Assembly (NCBI GenBank): GCA_918797485.1
Contig: CAKKNE010000004.1
Span: 2,542,001 to 2,606,000 of the forward strand
Direction: 5' to 3'
Length of the DNA stretch: 64,000 bases
Origin: Pelagomonas calceolata
Lineage: Eukaryota; Sar; Pelagophyceae; Pelagomonadales; Pelagomonadaceae
Made by a program: the position numbers and the translations under genes
Shown: in pieces, positions 55,403-64,000 of the stretch
Layout: every line of letters begins with the position of its first letter
How positions within the stretch are numbered: position 1 is the first letter of the stretch
Notes under the pieces: generated by a model
The model's database searches: none
What the model was told of the DNA's origin: nothing
The model's input: only the letters and a program-made list of their open reading frames with translations

Positions 55403-56497
55403 TCACACGAAGAAGCTCTCGCGCGGCCTCTTCTCTGACGCGTCCTCCTCGTCGCCCCGGCTCCGCTTTTTCGACAGGTCGTAGACGAAGACCGACGGAA
55501 CAATGGCATCGCCCTTGCCGCCGGCGCCGCCGCAGACCACGATATTGGAAGACGAAAACGCGCATTGGAAGAGGGGCACGGCGTTGCCCGCGGCATCGGT
55601 GATGGGGGCCGTGGCCTTTTTAGTAGCGTCGGCCTTCCTCAGCGCGTCCTCGCAGCTCCAGAAGGCCAAGCCCTCCGCGGCCCACGACGCGACGAATCCG
55701 TCGGTCTTCGCGGCGCCGTAGCACGGCGAGGCATGCGCCCCTTTCAGCCGCCCCAGCAACTTCCAAGTCCGCGCGTCCCAGACGCGGCAGCAGCCGTCAC
55801 CATAGCACGACGCGACGGCCGTGCCCCCCAGCCACCCGACGGCCGTCACCTTCGAGTCGCCGGGCGCGCGCAGGACCCGCGCGTCGTAGTCGAGGCGCAC
55901 GTCGCGCACGCGCGCCGTGCCGTCGGACACGGCGCACGCGATCGTCGCCCGCAACGCGTCGTCCGCGTCGCGCGGCGCCGGCTGGACGTCGAAGACATAA
56001 GCCTGGTCGCCCCGCGGTTCTTGATAGGACCACTGCTTTATGCTTTTGCCGGCGTTCACGTCCCAGGTCCGCACGGCCGCGCCCGCTGCGGTTAATAACC
56101 AAGCACCGTAGGCGTCGCCGCACGCCGACCAGGCGCAGCCGTAGACCTGGTCGCCGCCGTGGTCGAGCCGCTGTAGTGACTTCGGGGCCGACCAGTCGTC
56201 GCCGCGCCACAAATTGCAGAAGCCGTCCGCGCCGGCCACGGCCAGCAGCGACGCGCCGGCGGCGTCCCGGACAATGGGAGGCGCCCACGCGACGCGTAGG
56301 ACCTCATCCTTCGTTTGCGACTGCGCGACCTCGCCCTCGAGCCGGCCGTCCGCCAGGCGCCAGACCTTGGCCGTGCCGTCTTCCGATGCCGTGACGCACA
56401 AACCGTCCTGGCCGAGGTCGACGTCGAAGACGCGGCCCGTGTGTCCGGCGAATTCGCGCTGTTTTGCATTGATGTTGTATTCGGGCACGGTTAGCAT
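55403..56497 (-). CDS. WD40-repeat protein
   Basis: 364 residues from ATG 56497 (another ATG four codons upstream at 56509). It contains about seven blades with AKVWRL, CNLWRG, VRTWDVN, CRVWDARTW. The C-terminal tail is Lys/Arg/Glu-rich (KKRSRGDEEDASEKRPRE), NLS-like. No family assignment; candidates include mRNA-export or ribosome-biogenesis propellers. A 39-base tandem repeat lies just upstream of the start. Confidence 0.7.
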   Translation of the reverse strand: MLTVPEYNINAKQREFAGHTGRVFDVDLGQDGLCVTASEDGTAKVWRLADGRLEGEVAQSQTKDEVLRVAWAPPIVRDAAGASLLAVAGADGFCNLWRGDDWSAPKSLQRLDHGGDQVYGCAWSACGDAYGAWLLTAAGAAVRTWDVNAGKSIKQWSYQEPRGDQAYVFDVQPAPRDADDALRATIACAVSDGTARVRDVRLDYDARVLRAPGDSKVTAVGWLGGTAVASCYGDGCCRVWDARTWKLLGRLKGAHASPCYGAAKTDGFVASWAAEGLAFWSCEDALRKADATKKATAPITDAAGNAVPLFQCAFSSSNIVVCGGAGGKGDAIVPSVFVYDLSKKRSRGDEEDASEKRPRESFFV

Positions 56498-56500
56498 GGC

Positions 56501-56595
56501 TCTTTGCACCGCTAGTGTTCAGCGTCCGTAAAGTGCAGTTCTTTGCACAGCTAGCGTTCGGCGTGCGTAAAGTACAGTTCTTTGCACCGCTACCG
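56501..56595. repeat. 39-base tandem repeat at WD40 gene promoter
   Basis: Two full units (56501-56539, 56540-56578) and a partial third. Each begins TCTTTGCAC and holds GCTAG(T/C)G and GCGTAAAG-type words that echo half of the GCTAG promoter motif. Confidence 0.75.
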
Positions 56596-56764
56596 CTCTC
56601 TGCGCTGCGGCTGGCGTTTGCGAACTAGTCACCAACGTCACAAGGTGCAATGCTCTGGCTCACTTTTGAGAGTCCAGCGGCCCACAGCTGCTGTGCGCTG
56701 AGAACTGTCTAAATATTTTGGCCTTAGGCTGCGAGCGCGGCGCTTGTGTGAAAAGGCCAGGCTT

Positions 56765-56787
56765 CTAGTGTGTTACACGCCGCTAGC
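56765..56787 (+). promoter_or_regulatory. Palindromic GCTAG promoter motif, copy 11
   Basis: CTAGTGTGTTACACG then CCGCTAGC, between divergent starts 56497 and 57025. Confidence 0.6.
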
Positions 56788-57024
56788 AACAAGGCCTTCA
56801 ACTGCGTCTAGCTGCTTGCCCAAGCGCCAGATACACCGTTTGCGGCCTGACACAGCACGAAATTATCCCAGGCTTGCGTTGAGAACTTTCGTATAAGTTC
56901 GTGCTGCTGCTGTGATACACAGGGCATCTGCAGCCAGGAGCAACATTTATCGAGGAGTGCGGACACGCACCCGCAGCGTCGAATAACTCGTCGAGGTGTG
57001 TGTCTCGGACGACTAATCACAGCG

Positions 57025-57375
57025 ATGTCAAAAAAGAACCGACTCGCCGCGCGCCGAGAAGCCCACGAGCGCCTCTTGGAACGAGAACGGCAGCAAAAGG
57101 CCAAGAAGGAGGCGAAGCGCCTCAAGTTCCAGGCGCGGGCGCCGAAGAAACGATCTATCCCGAAGGGGCTCGTCCGAGGGTCGTCGCGCAACCCGGAGCA
57201 GTACGAAGAGGCGCGCCGCATCGTGAAGCTGCGCAAAAAGGCCGCGCGCACGGCGCCGAAGAAGATGGACCTCGAGAAGAGCGGCACCGAGAAGCGGCGC
57301 GCGGCGGCGACGGAGGGCCGGAAATCCGCGCGGCAGAAAATCATCGACAAACGGCGGTCGATGGAGTGTGAGTAA
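57025..57375 (+). CDS. Small basic protein, probably nucleolar
   Basis: 116 residues from ATG 57025 (MSKKNRLAARREAHE). Nearly half of the residues are Lys/Arg, in helical runs (RQQKAKKEAKRLKFQ; VKLRKKAARTAPKKM). No domain recognised. Composition suggests a nucleolar or ribosome-assembly factor. It ends 37 bases from the stop of the kinase-phosphatase gene. Confidence 0.6.
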   Translation: MSKKNRLAARREAHERLLERERQQKAKKEAKRLKFQARAPKKRSIPKGLVRGSSRNPEQYEEARRIVKLRKKAARTAPKKMDLEKSGTEKRRAAATEGRKSARQKIIDKRRSMECE

Positions 57376-57411
57376 GACTGTTAGATAAAGTTAGAGAAAA
57401 GCAAAGAGAGA

Positions 57412-60400
57412 TCACGCCGCGTAGCGCGAGGGCTGGTCGGACATGACCTCGAAGGACGCCCGCCGCCGCTGGATCGCCTGGAGCAGGCCCGTCGATTGAG
57501 CTACCTGGTACCAGTTCGCCTTTGGGGGATTGCGAAAGTGGAGCGCGAGGACGTCCCTATCTTTCGTCCGCGGGTACGACGCGTGCGAGAAGGTCGAGAC
57601 GTGGCGGTTCGACTTGACGGTCCCCGTGCCGCCGTAGTTGAGCGCTGTCCGGCCGCGCGTGTCAACTACTAGTATTCGGTCCTGCACCACGACGATGCAG
57701 CGCACGATGGGCCGCCTCAGAATGAGTCGGTCGGCCAGCGCGCTGAGCCCCTGGTAAAACGACGCCTTCACGTTTCGTTGAAGGACCTTGGCCACCGCCG
57801 CACCGAGTTGCTTCAGTTTCACGCAAGGGAACGCCTCGTGCCCCGGCAGGTGCGCCTCGTCGAAGGCCACGACGTCGCCCTTTCTCAAATCGGACACGTC
57901 CTTGGGCTGCGCCGGCAGCTGGAGGTCGTCCTCGACCGGCGGAAACGCCGGCGCCGCGCCGCCGCTCGTCGCCAGATCTACAATGTCACCGTGCACGTTC
58001 CCGAAGCCTGCGTGGGACATTCTCGTCGACGCGTCGACGATGTCGACGCGACGTTGCCGATTCGAATTGTGCACACTGGAGCTCGCCCGCCGAAATCTCA
58101 AAGGCGGCCGACACGGGCTTGTGGTCCGACGACGTCACCGCCGGCGCGTTCTCGTGCGCGACACAAGTCACGTCCGTAGTCGAGCCGGGCCGGAAGAGCA
58201 CGCGGTCCGTATAACTCGGCACGCGCTTCCTGTTATATCGGAGGCCGGCGACGCCTTTGATGCATTTGAACGTCGGAAGGAAGCTCAGCGCCGGCGTCCA
58301 GAAGGCGGCTAAACCGCACGCGTCGATGTTCACTTGCGGTTGCCGCGTGAGCTCGTCGAGCGCCGCGAGGCGCGGGACGCTCCGTCCGGTCGTCAAGCGC
58401 ACGACGGTGGCCCACGCGTCCGCGTCTTTCAGGGCGTCGACGTAGGTCGTGTTGATGCGGTAGTTCAGATCGCCGAACGTGAAGACGACGGCCTCGCCGG
58501 ATAGAAACGATTGGAACGCGTCGAGGATCTGCCGCAAGGCACCGTTGCGCTTCTCGAGCTTCCCCTCGTGCGCCGGCAAGTGGCAGCCGACGAACGCGAG
58601 GCGGTAGCTCTTGTCCGCGACCGCGCACGTCAGCGCCGCGCAGCAGGCGCCCTTGACGAGGCCTCCGGCGATGACGCGGCCGTGCGTCGCGTCGGAAACC
58701 GCGACGTCTCTCCTCCGGAACACGAGCAAGAACATGCGGGCCTGGAGGTGCGCGATGCAGGCGTTCGGGACGCGCTCGTGCTGGCTCAGGTGGGCCTCGA
58801 TCAGTTCGCCGACTCTTGCAAACGAACTGCCGAGCTTCACCTCCTGGAGCGTCACGGCGACGACGTCCGCCAGCACGTCCCGCGTGCCGCGGCGCGCGAC
58901 GCGGCCGTGCCGCAGGAACGCGCGCAGCTCCACCGCCTTGAGGGGCGCGTCGCCGCAGTTCAGGGTCACGGCCAGCACGCGCAGCGGCCGGTCCCGGAAC
59001 GAGGCAGAAGCCTCGCTGCTCCGCGTTGTTGCGGCAGAAACGAGGACGCGCGGCGGCACCGGCGGCGCGGCGCGGAACGCCGCGGCGGCGGCCTGGCGCT
59101 CGCTCTCGGACGACTCCAACATGACGAGCTGCTCGATGCACTGCTCCAGCGTCATGCGCTCGCCGACGTCGGCCCGGGTGCAGCGCCGCGCGACGTCGAC
59201 CAGGCCCTTCGTCGAGGCAGAAGGCGCGTCCAGCGACGCGTCCAGGGTCACGCGCGGCGCGCCCGCCTCCGAGAAGCAGTGCCCGACCAAGTTGGGCGAG
59301 GGCCGCGTCGGCTGGAAGGCGCGCTCCGCCGTCAGCAGCTCGAGCAGCACCACGCCGAACGAGTACACGTCCGACGTCGGTCCCAGGCGCCCGTGTGTGA
59401 CCTGTGTTAGGTTACTCTTATTGCGGAGACCTTCATCAACCTCCACGCCATCGCTCGAGCCGCCGCTGTTACGGGGACAACGTCGCGTCATTGGCGTGAA
59501 CTCCGCGCCATCGAGCGGAAGTAATCGTGAAATTTGATTTCCACACAGTGCGCGACGTAGTGGGGGTCCAAGTAGCCCTTCGACCCAGCCAGCGTCATCG
59601 TGTGCTGGAGGTCGCCCTCCATGCGCCGCGCCATGCCAAAGTCCGCGAGCTTGGCGGCGCCCGCCGCGTCGAAGAGGATGTTGGCGCTCTTGATGTCGCC
59701 GTGCACGATGGCCTCGTTCGTGTCTCGGTGCGCGCAGTGGTGCAGATAATAGAGCGCCTGCGACACCTCGACGGCGCACTGGAGGCGGTGGATCCAGGTC
59801 ATCGGCGCCGTCGCCGTGCCGTGCAGGCGCGCCTCGAGCGTCCCGCCGGCGAGGTACTGATACACGAGGCACTTTTCTTGGCCCTCGGCGGCGTACCCCA
59901 ACAACCGCACGAGGCGCGCGTCCCGCAACCCGGCGAGCATCTCGAGCTCCGCTAGGAACTCCCGCTCGCCTTGGCCGCCACTGCTCTCCAGGCGCTTGAT
60001 GGCGACGCGGCCGAAGCGTGCTAATTGTCCTTCGTAGACCCTTCCAAAACCGCCCTGCCCGAGCTCGCGTGACCGCCAATGATTCGTCGCCGCGGCGACG
60101 TCGCTGAGCGCGAGCTGTACCGCGCGCGAGTGCGACGCCGACGCCGCCGACCGCAGCGACCGCGTCCGCGTCGACGACGCGCTAGGCGACGGCTGGTCCG
60201 GGAAAATGTCGTCATCGCTCCAGCCGAGGCCCCGCAGCGCGCGCGTGCGTTCCCGCGGCTCCACGCCGCGCTCGCGCTCGAAGTCCAGGACCATCGCTCG
60301 GTCGTCGAGGTTCGGCTCGCCGTCGGCCAGCGCGCCCTCGAGGACCTCGGCATATTCAGGCCCGCGACTCCACTCGTCGACCGTCCAGCCGCAGGACCGC

Positions 60401-61365
60401 AGCGCGGCCTCAAGCTCCGAGGCGCCAAAGCCATGCCGCGCCGCCGCGTCGTCGACGAGGTTCGCGCCGTCGCGGTGCACGAGGCCCTCGGCGACGACGG
60501 CTGCGACGAGGGCAAAGTATTGCTCGCGCGGCGACTGGGGGGCCGGCGCCTCGGGCTCGAGCGGGACGCCCGCCTGCGGCGTTCCGGGCGACGAGCCCTG
60601 CGAGAGCAGGGGCTGATCCGGGAAATCTGGCCGCGGCAAGTCCGGCCGCGGTGGCCGCGCTGCGGTCTCGGTCGCCCTTTCCCAGGCCTCGGCCACCGCG
60701 GCGGGCGCGGCGGGCGCCGTCGACGCGAGGTAGCTCGCCGGGATCGCTCCGCTGCCGCCGCGGCGCGGGCTGTGGACCTCGACCCAGCCGTCCTGGTCCG
60801 GCCCGCCCAGGACCTCGACCACCTCCTCGGCGTCGGCGTCGATCTGCCACGGCTCGTTCGCCTCCCAGGCGTGGGCGACCGTCGCGAGGACCCGGCCCGT
60901 CGCGAGCACGGGCTCGGAGGCCTGGCGCGTCGGTTGCGGCGGCTGCGGCGGCGGTGGCTGCGAGAGCGACGGCCGCAGCGGAGGCGGAGGCGGCACCGGC
61001 GCCGGCACGTCGAAGCTTAGGAGGTCCCCGACGGGCGTCGGCGTGATCGCCGAGATCCACCGCGCCGCGTCCGCCTCGGACTCGGCCGCGAAGTCCGGAC
61101 TGCGGCCCCCCACGCGGTCCACGAGGCGGAAGTAGACCGCGGCGGCACCGGCCTGCGGCGCTCGTCCCACACGCCGCACCTCGTCTTCGGTCAGTCGATC
61201 GATCAGCGTCGTTCCGGCGCGGATGTGGATCGTCGCCACTTCCCTGGCCTTGTTCGCGTCGTAGACGCGAAGTCGCCCTCCATTCACCTCGCACCAGCGC
61301 CTTTTCCATGTGCTGCCCCACAAAGTGCCCCCCTTCCTCTCCCACAGCCAGCCCTCTTGGGGCAT
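57412..61365 (-). CDS. PH, SH3, protein kinase and inositol 5-phosphatase fusion
   Basis: Exons 61365-59557, 59401-58075 and 58007-57412 join in frame to 1243 residues; the start is MPQEGWLWERKGG. PH domain (about 3-110), SH3 (about 160-215, HAWEANEPWQIDADAEE), helical region, then a Pelle/RLK-type kinase (about 430-730) with LGQGGFGRVYEG, VAIKRLE, VHGDIKSANIL and ADFGMAR. Then an inositol polyphosphate 5-phosphatase (about 770-1045): TLNCG, VAVTLQEV, GDLNYRIN, VPSYTDRVLF, SSDHKPV. A PH-like C-terminal segment follows. Inferred: couples protein phosphorylation to PI(4,5)P2/PI(3,4,5)P3 removal at membranes. The second intron (58008-58074) is my prediction; otherwise 57412-58101 would be a separate gene. 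Confidence 0.8.
59402..59556 (-). mobile_element. Introner in the kinase-phosphatase gene
   Basis: 155 bases. The 5' end of the element reads CTGTGTGGAAATCAAATTT. The 3' end has lost most of its terminal repeat (CCTAACACAG remains). Flanks GTCGCGCA and GTCACACA differ at two of eight bases and look like a target-site duplication. Using the GT of the left copy as donor restores a normal kinase segment (DPHY then VTHGRLGPTSDVYSFG). Confidence 0.8.
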
Positions 61366-61508
61366 TCTCTTGGGCTGCCCTCTTGTCTTGTTGGATATGC
61401 TGCGCACGGCCGCTCGACGTTCGTTGCAGGAACTCGACAGATGGGCTGCAGCGCCCCGACGACGCTGGGGCGAGCGCGTGCCGCTTTTTCCCACAAAAGC
61501 TCCTCTCG

Positions 61509-61530
61509 GCTAGTATCTTACTGCGCTAGC
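61509..61530 (+). promoter_or_regulatory. Palindromic GCTAG promoter motif, copy 12
   Basis: GCTAGTATCTTAC then TGCGCTAGC, in the 347-base spacer between divergent starts 61365 and 61713. Confidence 0.55.
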
Positions 61531-61712
61531 TCCTGGCCAAGGCAAAGTGCCCACCCTGGCCGCGCGAGCGCATACAGACGCGTTTAAGACCACGCGGGGC
61601 ACTACGTGCACATATTATTGACGTAAGTTCACAAGTTTTGCTGCCGACTGTCCAGCAAGGCTGTCCACCAGACACATTGCATCTGCACGCTCTGCACATC
61701 GGCACATCGGAG

Positions 61713-63662
61713 ATGGCGCGCGTCGCCTACCTCGTAGCCCTGGCCAGCGCCCTCGCACCAAACCGCTGGGACGCCCCGCCGCACACGTCGCGCGAGCTCC
61801 AGCGGGCGCTGGGCGCGTGCCCCACGGCCGACGCCGCCTGCGCGCTGCTGCAGGAGCGGGCAGATGACGGCAACGAGGTCAACGTCGCCGCGACGCTCGT
61901 CCGCGCCGCGCGCGAGGGCGCCTCGCGAAGTACGTTACGGTACCTTTACGGCGCGTGCCGCGCGTCGGCGGGCCGCATGGCGCCGCGCCAGCTCGCGAAC
62001 GCCGCGCGCGCGCTGCGCCTCGCGGACGACGACGAGACTGCTGAGAGAGAGGCCGCGCTGGTCGCCGTCTGCGCGTGCGTCGCCATGACGCCGCCCGCGG
62101 AGTGGACGAACGCGCGCGAGGTTGCCATGGCGGCCTGGGCCTGCGGCGACGCCTGCGCCAAGGGCCGCGCCGACGAGCAGGCGGTATACGCGCTGCGGAC
62201 GCTCTCGAACGCCGCGCCGCGGGGCTTCGCGGCGCGCGAGGCGAGCGACGTGGCCTGGGGCCTCGCTGCGGCGCGCGAGCGGCTGCTGCCGCCCGCGGCG
62301 ACGGACAACGCGACGGTCGCCGACGTCGCGGCCTTCCTCGACCGCCTCGCGGACCACGCGCGGTCGGTACCCTACGCGCCGCGCGACGTGGCGACGGCGC
62401 TCTGGGCCTGCGCGAAGATCGCCGAGGCGGTCGAGAGCTGTGTGGAAATCAACCAATGAGTTAGGTTATTGTCGCGTCGATGGCCTGGAAACTTCACGCC
62501 ATCGAGCAGACGCAGCTACGGAGAAAATATCGCGTCGATGGCGTGGATCGCCCGAAATTTGATGTCCGCACAGGACTGGCGCGCCCAGGCGGCTTCACTA
62601 CGAGCCGTCGCCGCGCTGCGCGCCAACGCGGACCGCATCAAGGGCCCGTGGCCGCCGCGCGACGCCGCGCAGGCGGCCGCGGCCGTCGCGAGCGCCGCCG
62701 TCGACGCGCCGGAGGTCCTCGACCGCGCGACGGCCGCGGCCGCGCGGGGCTGCGACCGCTGGTCGCTGCGGGACGTGGCCGACGTCCTCTGGGCCTGCGC
62801 GAGGCTGGATCGGCCGCCGGCCGCCGACGCCGTCGCGGCGCTCTGCGGGGCGCGTGCCGTCCGGCGGGCGAGCGACGGGGCGCCGCCGAACACGCGCGGG
62901 CGCGCCGAGCTCTGCAGCGTCGCCTGGGCGGCCGCGTGCCTGGCCCACGAATCGCCGCAGCACCTGGTCGCGGCCGTCGACACCGTCGCCGCGGCCCACG
63001 GGGCCTTGGCCGCGGACGCCGACGACGACGGCGCGCGCGACGTGGGCAGTTCGACGCTGGGCGACGCGCCGACGCCGCCCGGCGCGCCGATGGCGCGGAC
63101 GCGGCGGCTACGCGCGCTCCACCACGCGCGCCTGGCGCTGGCGGCGGCCGGCGCGTCGGAAGAGCAACTGCAGACAGTCGACGCCGCGACGACCAATGAA
63201 TTGAGGCGGGCTGCCCGCGCGGCCTGGACGAGGCGGCCGTCGGCGCCGTCGTCGCGGCACGAGGCCGTGTCCAAGGTACTCCGGGGCATGAAGGCGCAGC
63301 ACGGCGTCGTGGCGACCGCGCACGACGAGCACGGCGGCCTCGCCGTCGACGTGCTCGTACGATTGCCCGACGGCCGCGCGGTCGCCGTCGAGGTCGACGG
63401 GCCGTCGCACTTCTGCGCCGACGACCCGAAGCGGCCGCTCGGCCACACGCGACTCAAGCGGCGGCTGCTCGAGCACGCGGGCCTCGAGGCCGTGTCGGTG
63501 CCCTACTACGAGTGGGACCGCATCCCGCACTGGTCCTCGATGGAGCGCGAGCGCTACCTGCAGCGGAAGCTGGGCATCACGACGCGGCTCGTCTACGACG
63601 GCGGCGACTCGTCGTCGTTCGCGCCGCTCGAGGGCGAGCGGGGGGCGAGCCGGTTGGCGTAG
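61713..63662 (+). CDS. RAP-domain organelle RNA-binding protein
   Basis: Exons 61713-62429 and 62574-63662 join in frame to 601 residues across an introner. The start MARVAYLVALASALAPNRW suggests a signal peptide plus plastid leader. The body is a set of helical repeats with recurring DVAxxLWACA / EVAMAAWACG / DVLWACARL, as in FASTK/OPR-type proteins. The C-terminal 75 residues are a RAP domain (VAVEVDGPSHFC, LGHTRLKRRLLEHAGL, VSVPYYEWDRI, ERERYLQRKL). Family knowledge: organellar RNA maturation or stability. It is the last complete gene in the window. Confidence 0.85.
62430..62573 (+). mobile_element. Introner in the RAP-domain gene
   Basis: 144 bases. The element starts CTGTGTGGAAATCAACC and ends AAATTTGATGTCCGCACAG, the reverse orientation of the other two. 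Flanks GTCGAGAG and GACTGGCG are a weak target-site match. Two direct words GCGTCGATGGC lie near 62476 and 62532, and a CGATGGC...GCCATCG inverted pair sits between. Confidence 0.8.
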
Positions 63663-63902
63663 TCCTCCTTCCTTTTTTCCTGAGAGAGTAACGTTTGGTT
63701 TGTGTTGATGCAATGAGTGCGTACAACCGCGTGGGAAAAAAACAACACCGCAGCCATCCCCCGCCCTCACCCCTCCCCGCCCAATCCCATCCACTCTTCC
63801 CCTCCTCCCTCCCTTCCTCCGTCGTAACAACCCTATCATAATAATATATATATGACCAGTAGCGAACGGAACGATACTCAAGCGTGGCTGCTAAGCGGAT
63901 TC
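63663..63902. other. Spacer with long pyrimidine tract
   Basis: After the RAP gene stop. 63756-63822 is almost pure C/T, then an AT-rich patch ATAATATATATATG near 63842. No gene supported. Confidence 0.4.
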
Positions 63903-63927
63903 CTAGTGTGTTTAACAGGCCGCTAGC
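63903..63927 (+). promoter_or_regulatory. Palindromic GCTAG promoter motif, copy 13
   Basis: CCTAGTGTGTTTAACA then GGCCGCTAGC. The next gene is outside the window, so its downstream partner is unknown. Confidence 0.5.
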
Positions 63928-64000
63928 TAGCGTAGCACAAGAGCTCCAGAGCATCGCACCGATCACTTTGCGGTGGATGCGATAGAAAATGAGGCGCCTC

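Noticed and set aside
59488-61494. Reading the kinase N-terminal half and the phosphatase half as two separate genes
   Set aside because: The two frames join in phase through a repeat-ended intron, and only the joined form gives a complete kinase domain.
1-64000. tRNA, rRNA or viral/transposase genes
   Set aside because: I found no convincing T-loop/anticodon arrangement, rRNA core, integrase or transposase; a tRNA scan would be needed to exclude tRNAs.

Overview
The window is nuclear DNA from a GC-rich, gene-dense unicellular eukaryote. The evidence is SPCS2, SFT2, CSB/ERCC6, formins, AGC kinases, a cytosolic-type GlyRS with a WHEP domain, spliceosomal introns and plastid-type leaders. Three introns carry terminal inverted repeats and target-site-like flanks, as described for introner elements of pelagophyte algae (Aureococcus). 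My best guess is a pelagophyte-like stramenopile; this is inference, and no marker gene settles it.

Layout. 0.2-7.6 kb: Ggamma-like peptide, SAP-like protein, WDR76/Cmr1-type WD40 protein, HAD-like protein, AGC kinase, SMR-domain protein. 7.9-14.1 kb: M16 metalloprotease, DEK-C/TFIIS-N-like nuclear protein, signal peptidase subunit SPCS2. 14.5-21.9 kb: three tandem CCCH zinc-finger genes made by a 2.63-kb duplication; the middle copy is a hybrid and the copies differ in intron content. 21.9-30.9 kb: ankyrin-MYND protein, PDZ/PTEN-like/C2/FH2 formin split by an introner, secreted FN3-PA protein, SDR-like protein. 31.6-37.9 kb: second AGC kinase, HSL-type esterase, GlyRS, two 5'-incomplete unknown genes. 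38-45.4 kb: CAP-Gly-formin fusion, YggT plastid protein, voltage-sensor-like membrane protein, F-box/ankyrin-like protein. 45.8-53.8 kb: small membrane ankyrin protein, an EF-hand/cNBD-like/RGS-like protein, carrier-like protein, CSB translocase, SFT2. 54.3-63.7 kb: RRM-exonuclease, WD40 protein, small basic protein, a PH-SH3-kinase-inositol-5-phosphatase fusion, and a RAP-domain organelle protein.

Themes. (1) A 21-25 bp imperfect palindrome (GCTAGTGTSTTAC, short spacer, CGCTAGC) occurs 12-13 times, always outside genes and nearly always between divergent start codons or just upstream of one; it looks like a lineage-specific promoter element. (2) Three introners share one family and are spliced in both orientations; the GT that restores the host protein comes from the target-site copy, not from the element. 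(3) Several signalling and cytoskeletal genes have unusual domain fusions: kinase with 5-phosphatase, CAP-Gly with formin, EF-hand/cNBD with RGS. The Ggamma-like and RGS-like genes suggest heterotrimeric G-protein signalling. Most genes are intronless and convergent genes end within about 10-130 bp of each other. All domain names come from reading motifs by eye; no database search was run.
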